Shown here: positions 47,784 to 59,400 of the stretch, one piece after another
Position numbering within the stretch: the first letter of the stretch is position 1
How the letters are laid out: each line of letters begins with the position of its first letter
NCBI GenBank assembly: GCA_025094145.1
Contig: JALLLS010000111.1
Coordinates: forward strand, 1-64,000
Origin: Spinellus fusiger
Lineage: Eukaryota; Mucoromycota; Mucoromycetes; Mucorales; Phycomycetaceae
DNA: 64,000 bases
Reading direction: 5' to 3'
Translations under genes and position numbers: made by a program
Notes under the pieces: generated by a model
The model's database searches: none
What the model was told of the DNA's origin: nothing
What the model saw: only the letters and a program-made list of their open reading frames with translations

Positions 47784-50585
47784 GCTTTATTTCATGTTTT
47801 CTCTTTTACAGTGGGGTTTATAAATAGAGGATTCTTAGATAAAAGAGGGAATAGAAAGACGATAGATACATATATCAGTAGTCTGCCTATAGTAGCATAT
47901 TGTATCACTTTATAGCGCACATCGACTCCACTTAATTTATTCTTATTATGCTGTTGCACGCAAGATCAACTGTCATCTTTGTATCTCAATTCATGGTTGG
48001 AATATTATTATTTCAGTAATTATATTGTTATGAGTGTTAAGTGCGCATATACTATTCAACTAAAAACACTGAATTGTTAAATTCATGGTGTTAAATGATT
48101 CCAATATGACTAAATACGTGTGAAATCTCTGTGAATAAGACATTGCTAGACTATTGATTTATTTAAACTACCTTTCTATAACTATTCTCTTTTGTTTGAG
48201 CCCATTGATATTGCCGGAATGTATATTAAATTAAGACACTATCAAAGAGGAATAGATTACTTTATTAAACAAATGGTACACTTATGAAACAATGAATTAA
48301 TTCTAGAACCAAAAGGCGGCATAACAACCACTTAACCCTGTATGAATAGGTCCATCTGCTGTGAAGAGCTTAGTGTCATCGGGATTTCAAGCTGTTGTAT
48401 AGATTGCAGGAGAAATTTGAACACCGACAAAATGATTTTTGTAAACTTCGTTATTGCTGTCCAACCACCCCCCCTCCCTCCCTCCCTCCCTCGCTCTCTC
48501 CTTTGCTCTCTCCTTTGAACTTAATTTATGAAAATAATTGGCAACCTCTTTGAATTGATTAACTTGTAAAAGAATACCATTCTACAAAAGATCATTGCCC
48601 CTTTTTGCACTACTACATGTTATTATGTGTTGACTACCAAATACAAGAAAATGAACTCCCCATAGATCGTCTTAAGACTCAAGGTTTTGAACCTATTTGT
48701 CGATACGAGGATCTATCAGGGCAGTGTGCACTTGTGATCCTATTGCGACTAAACTTCTTGAATTTAGTCGCACAACACACTCACAAGTGCTCGTGTGAAT
48801 GGCAGCTTATATTTAAGCTTCTGTAAAACTTGGCCAATAAAATAAAACATAAAAATGCTCTTACTAGTTAGAAGGGTATGAATGCCCTAGAGCTGAACAG
48901 TTCCTTGGCATATAAGACTAACTACAGAGGGTAGCCTGTTACACTGGTCAATGTATTTTAAATCACGTCTATTTTACTCGTGGTGGGACATGTCGAAAAT
49001 GCTAATGACAGACGGAACCATTGAATACGATGGCCAACTGTATTTCTCCCATAATGGGTTGGATCACATATAGGCGTGGTGTTCCGTCTCCGGAGACTGA
49101 TATAAACCAGTCATCTTCAACCCGTAGTACTAAATATATCACTAATGTGTCCCTGAGGGATAGAGAATTCGTATATTTACAGTTATCAGTAGACCATGAC
49201 AGTATCTAGATCAGTCAGTGCAGTGGGAACAAAGAGATTGTTAGAATATGTTGCTAGGTATTAAATGACTTGACTTCCTGGTACACCGGTACTATGTGTA
49301 CCATGCTTGGTTGGACTGATAGGGTCGGGCAGTAATAAGCTGTCTGAGATTTGTGTACTTGTCAGTTTCTTATGTGGCTAGATACAAAGTTTTGGTATTG
49401 CACATTTTTGACGGCCATCGTCTTGCTGTTGTGTAAGAGTTAAGGGATAACCTTGTACTTAATCAATAAAAGGATGACATGTATATTACCATGCATCTGA
49501 TCAATAACAAGTAGCTAACAGCACACTATATTATCATTGAATATTTATACATCTATTTGTTTACTTCTTTCTTTTGTACCAACAAGCACACTAGTCTGAT
49601 TTATTCATACAGAAAGCAGTTGTCTCATATTGAATACTTAACATAGATGCTAACATTTTTATTTTATTTTATTAAAAGAAAAATAGAGTTTGAGCCTATT
49701 CAATCATCTTGTATTGATATTTTTAAGAATGATAGCCCATACCATTCATCTGGTTTATGCAAAACCAATATGGGAAGATAGAAATGAGAACTTTTAAGTG
49801 AATACGATTAGATAGTAAGAATAGACAAACAAGTGGACACTAAAAGTAATTATTTTACTTTGTGTAGCCATTCTGTGAAGGAGATGTAGGGAGTGGAATA
49901 AACTGTAATTGTCATTTACTCTAATAACTAAGTACTGGTATTTAATATGTTTGATATTTGCATGTTAAAAAATATGGAAAAAGAAACCCTATTCTTGTTT
50001 TATTCTTGTTCTCTGGCTATTATCTAAACATAGTGGAGTAGATTGTATGCATTGATATCTTAATTGCTTTGTTGAAACAGAAAAAAACTATATTAAGTCA
50101 ATGGGTGCCACTTTATCATGACATAACACTATAGAATGAATGTATATAATCAGTATTTGCTTAGATTTATTCCTCATATCATTTTAGAGATCTTGGGATG
50201 TGTATTGATTGCAACCAACAGTCTTTGAAAAGTCTCGCTTAATATCCGAACTTTTGTTTATTCAAAATACGTTTTACTAAGTATGAATAAAGTCATACGT
50301 CTCAATGAGAAACACTATGGAAAAACAAATAGAACAAGGCAGCTGTATAAAAAGAGAAGACAGAAGAAGCTAGTTATAAAAACATGAGATATACAAGGGA
50401 AAGAGATAAAATAATAAGATACACACTAGACTATAACATATATTTGTTCTCATAAGCGTGTGTTTTAAGCTATCATAACAGAACAGCTACCCAAACAGAT
50501 CATACCCTTGACCTTTTTCATACCACATTTTTGTCTATAGTTAAAGTTTAGGCATAAAGCTAGTTTATTCCATGTGCTATTTCAA
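47784..50585. other. Gene-poor AT-rich region
   Basis: No recognisable gene. Contains a (c)n(ccct)n tract at 48468-48500 and a nested inverted repeat at 48729-48789 (listed separately). Short ORFs at 48605-48826 and 49021-49209 have no family resemblance that I can see. Confidence 0.5.
48729..48789. repeat. Nested inverted repeat (two-tier hairpin)
   Basis: Outer arms cacttgtga (48729-48737) and tcacaagtg (48781-48789); inner arms gcgactaaa (48745-48753) and tttagtcgc (48763-48771) around a 9-base loop. Both pairs are exact 9-bp reverse complements on one axis, giving a stem with a near-symmetric internal loop. Confidence 0.85.
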
Positions 50586-51710
50586 TCTACACACCCAAAG
50601 ATTTTCTGGCCTTTAAGTGATGATGTCATTCCTTTTGAGACCGAAAATACATTACCTTCCATGGATCTGTGTTTAAAATTAAAAGGTTTGCAAGTATCTA
50701 AATTATTATTTCTTTTTGTGGATACCTCAATATCAAATTGTATTATCAATAGAATATAGTGTTTATGAATACAATTGTTTATGAATAATAATATAGCTAC
50801 TGCCCAAGTGCATTCCTTCATATCAATAGAATCTATACCCTAAAATCCTTGTGCTTTATTCTTGGGTGATAAATAACTATGCTCAGTAGTATACCCTAGA
50901 TAGTATTGATAGTATAGAATACCACCTAAGACTGACTTGAAAGGAGTCTTCACTTGTTTAATAACAATACAATGAGTGTCTTGTGGATTACGATGAGCTC
51001 AAGCCCAGATGAAGACACTGCTTGCCTTTTTATCACTAGAATAGTCCTTGGTGGTGTCTATCACCTCCTTCTATTGTTTCTTTTTGTTAATAATGGCACA
51101 TTACCTTGCTCAGTTATACTCATATTGATGAGTACTTGAGTGTTGAGTTGTGTGTGTAGTGTGCGAAATATCAAAAGGAGGGGAATATCAAAACAAATAA
51201 TCATCTTTCTTTCTCTATTGTGGTAACGTATACATTTTAGTCTTCACTCATAAAATTCATAAGTCAAACAATTCATACTCTATTTGCTTTGGGCCTAAAA
51301 GACAGTATTAGAAACAATACTTAGTTCTCATTAAATGCTACTGTTAATACCAGTTACAATAAGATAGTTGTTAAAGTGATTATTAATACTGAGTCAATGA
51401 ATGAATACACTGTTCTTAACACGAGTAAGCTTGGCTCTATTTTCTAGACAATGATCACTATAGTTAACTCTATAAGTTCTATAATAAATATTTCTCAAGC
51501 AGTGTCATACTGAAAATACTGTGGGCTTATGGATAACACATGTTAAACAATAAATACAGTGATTGAGTTGCAATGTCAGGTTTACCTCTTCCTTTTATCC
51601 AACTTTTAGTGTTTAATAGCACAGCCCATAGTCAATGTTAAAACAGATAGACAGTGAAAAGGTTTCTTTCAAACATATTATCGAACCAAAGAAATAATAT
51701 GACTTTATTG

Positions 51711-52619
51711 TTCATGTATTTCTTTTCTTTTTTACTATGAATTTGTCTAATTTGCTGTTCTCAAGCAATAGCTATGGCTTTCATAGAACATCCAAGCAGA
51801 CTGGGAAGGGTAACTGTTCTGTCCTATAGTGTGTATAATTCTGGTTTTGTATTTCAAGGCCATAGAATTCCATAAAGTGATTTTGTTGTAAAAAGGGTTT
51901 CTCTCTTCCCTTGAAATATGCATAGGACAAGAAAAAGGAATACATCTCTGAATTTACTGAAATATTATTGTAGTATAACTTTGATCCTTATAGCTTGAAA
52001 TACGTATATGAGTAGACCCAAATTCATACTATATAACTTTGTAAAATATATCCTTTATTCTGTAATAAAGAGTACTCAGGTTATCAACAGGACCACTAGA
52101 GAGATAAATGTTTAGAGATTTGGTCTCTAGCAGTGACGACAAAATAGAGTATTAGTACAAAGGCTAGTCTAGGGAAATCAAAGAGGATACATGAACAGGG
52201 ACACAACACACGACTTGATCACAACTGGTAACTAGGCAACTGTTCTTTAAGCAATTCTTTTCTTTCTAGAATGTTGTTGTAGTCTGGATTGCTTTGGTAG
52301 TTCTGATTAAGCAAATAACTTGTGAAATTTCGATTTGTTCTCTTCTGTTTGGATATAAATACCGGCTAATTACACTGTCTGTTTTTCTCCATATCTTCTA
52401 TCCTCTTTATTTTGTTTGTCTTTGTCTGGCATAAACCAACAGTTGTGATTTGGTGAGTGTTTGTGCATGTTTATTATGTCTGACATGTTAGTCAGTTTCT
52501 ATTGTATATTCTTTTACTATAATAAACCCAGTGAATCCGTTAAAAAGGCAAAGGCAAGGTGTCAGTGCAAGGGTAATACGACACACACATAGAGTACATT
52601 AATACATCTCAAACTAATT
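51711..52619. other. Non-coding part between the A/B-like segment and the Fanzor-like remnant
   Basis: AT-rich; no alignable coding sequence. If copy C is one element, the upstream half of its nuclease gene would have stood here, and it has eroded beyond recognition. Confidence 0.4.
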
Positions 52620-53130
52620 ATTTTTACTGTTTTATTATTGAAAAGGGGTATTGGTACCTAAAAGGATTGGAGTATAATCTTACCAAGCTGCCAGTTGTTG
52701 CTTATGGCACAAGAATAAAAGTAAAAGATGCTGTCAAGTTTAAAGGCCATCGTATTAGTTTGCCAAGAGTTTAATATCAATCACTGAAAAAGAGACAAAA
52801 AGATGGAGATATTCTTCTAGTTGATGTCAATGAGCTCCGAACATCAAAGGTAAACATGATTGACCTCTCAACCAATATGAAAAGCTCTGCTAACAGTTCT
52901 TTTCTTTTCTTTTTATTCTCAAGATCTGCCACACTTGTAACACACATATCTTCACCGAAGTATTCATAAATTCCAACAGTATTCACGCTTGCTAAGGTTA
53001 TGGAATTGTTTGGAACAGAGATGTGAATACATCAAAGAATATCTATACATTTGCAGAAGAGGTCTTAAAGGGTCACCACCGACCAGTTCCTCTCTGTTGA
53101 GAAAAATAGATATTTGTATTCATATTTTAC
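52620..53130 (+). pseudogene. Fanzor-like (eukaryotic TnpB) remnant, RuvC-II/zinc-ribbon/RuvC-III end
   Basis: Plus-strand reading: TYLKGLEYNLTKLPVVAYGT, VKDAVKFKGHRISLPRV, a stop, then QSLKKRQKDGDILLVDVNEL and RTSK (to about 52850). After a likely intron (52851-52924, gtaaac ... tctcaag) it continues ICHTCNTHIFTEVF, SIHAC, stop in place of Lys, GYGIVWNRDVNTSKNIYTF and AEEVLKGHHRPVPL. This gives VNE-x-RTS-x2-C-x2-C ... H-x-C-(stop)-x-(G for C) ... WNRDVN, matching the Fanzor pattern (RuvC-II Glu, zinc ribbon, RuvC-III Asp). It belongs to a different subgroup from the 1125-1640 remnant (WNRDVN versus WNRDLAA). Stops and loss of a zinc-ligand Cys show it is inactive. Confidence 0.65.
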
Positions 53131-53549
53131 TATATCGCTACATCGAAGGTAGTTTCCTCTGGGATTCAGATATTTACAGGTAACTTTACCAAATACTCTT
53201 TATTTAAGAACTAACATGAATACATCTTAATTTATTTTTGCTCCTTTTCAAATCGATTTATCATTTTTAAATAATTGTATTTCGACTATTTTTTATATAT
53301 ATCCTAAAGATCTTTAGGTGTGTAAAATAGGTCTACACAACTTTCCTTCAATTGATAATCATTATAAAGACTTTTCAGATCAATCTGTGTTATACATTAC
53401 CAAAACTATTATTTCTAGGGGAGAAAATTAGTACTTGCTATAGCTTGGCTATCTTCTATTTTCATACACAATGTGATTATATATCAGAACACCTTGATAG
53501 TAGACATTCACAAGTCATCATCATCTGATTTATTATCGTCATGAATGTA

Positions 53550-56402
53550 TCAATTTTTTGTTTGTGTTTTGAAAACTAAAGACACATAATCATCAATGCT
53601 TCTTTTCCATGGGCTCACCTGCCCATTCTTTACAATGTATATCTCACTCTTGTCATTCATGGAAATTTTATCTTCTTTATCGGAATCCTCTTGTGTAGTC
53701 TCTAATAATTGTCTCAAGAACCAAATGTCGTGGCTAACCACAATTAAGGCTCCAGAGTACTCGGAAAGTATTTCTACAAGAAGCTCTGCAGTGCCCATAT
53801 CCAAATGGTTGGTAATCTCGTCCATTACTAGTACATGGGGTTCATTTTGAAGAATTATGGAAAGCATAATTCTATTTCTCTGTCCACCACTCAAGTATTT
53901 TATCTTTAAAAGTACAGTATTCCCATTGACTCCTACTGTGCCAAATTGAGCTCGACAGTCTTGTTCTGTCATTGAAGGGTGGCGACGTTTCATTTCTTCA
54001 ATAGGTGTTGATTCCAAGTCAAGGTTATTTACCAAATGTTGAGAAAAATACCCGATACGAAGAGATGGGTGGACATAGACTTCTCCGGAGCTTGGTCTTA
54101 GATTCTCAGTTAATATATTTAAAAGTGTTGTTTTTCCACTTCCATTGGATCCCAGGAAAGCAATACGGGAGTTTGGCCCAACACTAATAGAAAAGTTCGA
54201 TATTATACTTTTCTTTTCTTTAGGATAGTGGAAAGAGACTGAGTTGAGGGAGAGTACTGGACCATGATAACGAAGAGGTTGAGGGTGAGGAACTTTAATT
54301 TTAGCTGTCTTTACAGCTTGATCTACCACGATCTGCTCTCGACTATCACTGAAATAGCCTGCACGATAACTGACTTTGAACCTCTTTCCATCTTCTGTCT
54401 TCTCCATGCCAAGTTGATCTAATTTCTACACCATCACAGTACGTTTGTCAGAAGAAGAAGAAAACAAATACAAAAAAGGCTATTCAATATATAAAATATG
54501 TTTATATCTTACCTTTCTTCGAGAGTTTACCATTCCATGTCTCTTGTCATCACCTGTAGCTTTTGCTCTCTGCATATTTATTTGAATACTTGTTAATATA
54601 TTCTTCCTGCGTTTTTCATTGGCCTACACAATTAAGATCCTTCATTAGTCAACTATCAAATCAACAGAAACAAACTGACATTCAGTAAGGCTTGTTTTCT
54701 AAGCCTTTGTTCTTCTGTGTTTCTTTCCCAACTATCAAAATTCCCGGGATGATAAAGCAATTTCTTGTCTTTGAAAATAATTGTCTCATCACAAACAGCA
54801 TTCAAGAATTCACGGTCATGTGAAACAATGACCATACTCATGTCCCAAGTTTTGTTGATGAGATAATCCTTTAGCCATAGAATAGCTGAAAGATCCAGAT
54901 GATTAGCTGAAAACAAGTGAATATTAGTAAAGTAGGCAATATTTATAAAGGACTAAAATCAGGTTACTCACTTGGCTCGTCCAGTAATAAAATATCAGGC
55001 TCAATAAACAATGCCTTTGCCAGAGCAATTTTCATTCTCCAACCTCCAGAAAACAGCACAACAGGACTGTCAATATCATCCTTGGTAAAGCCAATTCTCC
55101 TCAAGATACTGTGTGCTTTAACACACTGTGCATCGACATCAATATGTTTACTCTTTTCAAAAACCTGCTTCATTATGTCGTTGGACATTTGTGCATCTAT
55201 ATAGCTTATTGGATCTTTGGCAGCCAATTCTTTGTATTCATTCTCCAGCATTAAGAGTTTCTGGCGTGCCTCACGACCTCGAGCTCCAGAGCGTCTTGTG
55301 GCCATTTTTGCAGCACTCTCTACTTTCTTCCGAGTGCAGTACAGCATAATGTTATGGACAGCACGTCTTAGATCTTCGTTTGGTTTTTTATTCAGCCCAG
55401 ATATCAATGACTCTCCACTCAATGCCTTTTGGAGTGCTTTTTGTATATAAAAGAATGAGATCAAACGCTTGAATGAGTGTCTTTATTTACCATGCATATC
55501 TCTTAAAGCTGTAGCACTTTCTTTATTTGCTGATAATACTTCGGATAAAATAGTTTGTTCTTCATCAAATACTTGTAACTGTTCAATATGAAGTATATTA
55601 AGATTCTGAGGTATCCCTGTCAATATATCTTCAGCCAAGCATTTCATAAGTGCTATTTTCAATTATTAATATATATATTTTAAAAAAAAATACATACACA
55701 TATAGTATGCTACTTACTTGTTTTTCCTACACCATTTTGACCTATGAGGCCATATCGTATAGATGGCTTTATCTTAAGATGTGCATCTGAAAGTAACTCG
55801 AGTTGATCGATAGATATATTGACTTGGAGATCAATTTCTTTTGTCACTGAAGTTGTACGTGCTTCAGTATGAAAACGACTTTGCTGGCAAGTGGCGACAA
55901 TGACGCAATTTTTTGATGGATTATGATTCTTTATCTTCTCTTGAGACTTCTTTGTTCGTCTGCTGGTACACACAGTAGGATTTGTAGTGCTGTCATCTTG
56001 AATTTCCAATAGAGAAAGGCTTCTACTAATTGAATCCAAGGTTTTATTTTCTATACCTACTAAGGCTCTCTAAAAGAAATAAATAAAACAACAGCAAATG
56101 AATTAATGGCCGATTCAATAATAGCTAACATTTTTCTTTGGCAGTTCAATGAGCTTATTCTCGTCCTTCTTCAGCACATTGAATAAACTTTTAAAAAGCT
56201 CTGTATAGAATGCATTAATTTGTACAGTATCCATAGCTGCATCAATTAAGAAGGTCTCTGTAGATTCCCGGATTTCTTCATTATCACAGTGTTGCATATT
56301 GTCAAGTATATTTTTCACATAATCTAGAATATCTGTATCCAGACTAACGTTAAGAATATTTAATTGAGAGAAGAATGATTCCGAGATCAATTCGCTGTTC
56401 AT
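53550..56402 (-). CDS. ABCF-family ATPase (GCN20/ABCF3-like)
   Basis: Soluble twin-cassette ATPase of the ABCF group, which act on ribosomes and translation (Gcn20 works with Gcn1 to activate Gcn2). Minus strand, several exons from 56402 (MNSELISESFFSQLNILNVS) to the stop at 53550. Cassette 1: Walker A GLIGQNGVGKT (about 55735, interrupted by an intron), signature LFSGGWRMKIALAKALF, Walker B DILLLDEPSANHLDL and switch VIVSHDREFL. Cassette 2: FLGSNGSGKTTLLNILTENL, signature YLSGGQRNRIMLSIILQ, Walker B VLVMDEITNHLDM, switch VVSHDIWFLRQLL. The linker holds charged helices (RGREARQKLLMLENEYKEL). The second Walker B has Ile where Pro is almost invariant (DEPTNHLD) and the signature context is divergent. 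It stands alone between repeat-rich regions, so it may be a fast-evolving paralogue. Exon ends only partly resolved. Confidence 0.82.
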
Positions 56403-59400
56403 TTATAAGTATAAAGTAACGTTTGAGATGTAACTTTGATCTGGACTTTATGAATAATATTCTATTTTATACCAAGATAAACATCTGGGATTTAATGGGA
56501 ATTGCTGCGGTAGGTGTTTTACAGAAGATTCTCTAACATCAATATAAAAATAAATAAAAAGTTGATATAGCCAGTGCGTAGAATGTCTTAATAATAAATC
56601 TATCTACAGTCATTCAACTTTTACTTTCTTGGAGCATCCCCAACAGACTGTTTATCTGATTGTTTATCTGATCCTTCAAAATAAAAATAAAATATCTATA
56701 CTTTGAGTCCCGGCAGCTTGTTTTGGAGGCTTTGGTCAGATTTTTGAACCTTTTTATTTCATTATTGTTGTGAAACAACTTTCCACAAAAGAATAATATG
56801 TTTAGCGTAAGCTGTTTATCTTCCTTCTATGATAATAGATTTCACAACGAGTTTCTGAGAATTAATCATTCTGATTCGAATAGACTGCTAACCAACAGTC
56901 TGTTAGGAAATTTAACTTTTGGAGACTGTTCATTCTATAATTTAGATCTATTTGAAGGGTCCGGATAGACAGTTCATTGGAATGCTTCCAGAATCCTATT
57001 ATTATCTTTTTTCTCTTTTTTTTGGGGGGCATCTGGTATCTATAGTAGGAACAACAACAATGTGCTCAGCCTAGTTTATAGGGCAGCTGTTAGTCATATC
57101 AAAAGAATTAACTAAATAGGCAAAGTCCAGTTGATTTAGTGCCAAATGTCTTGAAAAGTCATTTGATAAAACAATCCATATACTCTCTGATCTCATAGAA
57201 GAGTTATAGTATAAAGTAAGAAACAGTTAGAATGAACAATAACCGCAGTAATATATATATTTTTGTGTAGTACTATAGTGTGAGAAATATAATCTGAATC
57301 ATTTTTCAGTCCATCTTAAAGAGTCAATAGACCATAAGCTAGGTCTCGCTTTACTAAATTAATATTATCATTTGATTTCTGCACAACTCTATTCTAAAGT
57401 ATCACCACAAAAAACTCAACAAAGTATTGTACATACTCTATTAGAGGATTATAACTGTAATTGTATATCTCAAGTAGTAGTACATATGGTATATATCTTA
57501 AGTTTATATTCATCAGTGTGATTGTTGATTATAGCTTTCTAATTATAATAGAACTCTTTTATCTCTTCCAGATAGATCATTTTACTCAATTTTATGAAGT
57601 TCGGGGCAGTTTCTTTTGCGAGTGTTTTATTTATTTTTATTTTTATTTTTATTTTTGCCATTTGTGCATTGATTTAGACGGCCAATTTCATTCGACCTTT
57701 CTATGGCCTAACAATATATAGAAAATACACTAGATACACAGTCATTCTATTCTTATAAAGGAATTTTATTTAAAAAAAATAGTGGTGATTTTCTTTTAAA
57801 AAATGTTCTCTTTGTTTTTATACCTAATCTTGATATGGTTATATAACTTGATAGAAAATCATAACTATTTATATTCATCTGTTTCTATTGATACATTGAC
57901 GTATTTACTTCAAGTAACTACTTAATAATAATTATCTTAACTATGTAGCCCTTTATTTATACTCCAAGATACGCCTTTAAACAATAATCATAATGTTTAT
58001 GTCAGATATAATACATATAGCACATATCCATTGGTTATAGAAAAATACAACTACATACGACCATTAATCCGTGAGTATCAGTCTTGCTTGTATTTTCTTT
58101 TAAGGTTATAAAGTTTCAACTTTGTTGATTTATGTTGCAATCATTGATTTTTTTTTATTTCACATAGTTTGTGATAATATAAAGTTCAAGACAGCATTTG
58201 AGAAATGGATTATGACATATCAGAACTATGTATGATTTTCATCTACACAGTGTTTATAAATATCTTTAATACATAAAACTGGATGATTTTATATCTATAT
58301 TTTAAGCACGGCCATCATAAACATTCAGAAAAATAATATATAAGCCATAACCTCTATTCAATATTGCCAATATTTATGATAATAAATAAATAAAGAGCTT
58401 ATTGAATAAAAATGCTGGCAGAATCGCATAGGAGTCTTATAATTTAAGAACACATATCTGTAGCAATATTAAATGACTGACTAGCTTGTAAGAATAGTTT
58501 AGAATAAGTAAAAAAATAGCTTGAAAATACTAAATGAGTTAGATGCTTTGTTGAGTTATGTGATCTGTAGGGCATGAATTATGTAATTTGTTTTTAAATA
58601 TTATAACAGAATACTTACCGTCTGTAAAGACTGTATCATTATAAAATCTCTGTAGTTTTGATTATTTGGGATGGATACAGTGTCATGTCAATATACATTT
58701 ATTCAGAACCTAGCAGTATAATATCAAAAGAATTAGGATTTTAAGCATTGCTTTTTTATTTATTTATTTTTAAAATAAAAAGTCCAATGTCAATTAACGT
58801 CAAATTTTTGTGCTCTAAATACCTGATACCAATAGCGACAATACCTTCAGTGTTGATTATGTTTTATGATTATCAGCTCTGATAGGTTGATTGCTAAAAA
58901 AGTAGTATATAGTCTAAATAAAGATTCTTGAACTTATTGTAATTCGTTACATCAAGATAAAAGTTCGATCTATGATGTATCTTTTCATGTCATGACCAAG
59001 CCATCGGATATAATAATAACAATATGTTTAATAGTAAGACATTTCTGAATGCTAATTGAGGATATTTGACTATAATAAATCATTTCCTCTAATCAAGGCA
59101 TTTAAAGTGATACGAGTATCTAAGACTAATTAAAATCGTATCAGACAATTTTAGATACAATGTAAGATAGTGATACTTGCTATTTATAACACTTGAATAT
59201 ACTGAATAAAAGCTTTTATACTTTTAAAGTGTAATGTATGACATAGAAATTAAAAAATTATTAATATGATATAGTTTTATTTTCAAGGTCTGTCAGAACC
59301 AGAATCACGGACTGTAAATCAAATAGATCCATTATTTAAAATGGGTGCGAGATACATATACTAAAAGCCTTTACACTATGAGATAGTAGTAGTTTTGGTC

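Larger units (their letters stand above)
50586..53324 (+). mobile_element. Candidate TIR-bounded element carrying a Fanzor-like remnant (copy C)
   Basis: The left end tctacacacccaaagatttt (50586) and the right end, the inverse of tacacacctaaagatcttta (53324), are related inverted repeats of about 22 bp. 50586-51710 aligns along its length with elements A and B at clearly lower identity, e.g. ataatcatctttctttctctatt at 51200 and ttagtcttcactcataaaattca at 51238. After 51710 the sequence diverges from A/B, and at 52620-53130 a Fanzor-like C-terminal end appears before the right TIR. Inference: this is a decayed long form, and A/B are shorter derivatives lacking the Fanzor part. It could also be two adjacent unrelated insertions. 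Confidence 0.5.

Noticed and set aside
48468..48500. c-rich/(ccct)n tract as a possible telomere-like or i-motif array
   Set aside because: Short, degenerate and interstitial; simple-sequence drift explains it.
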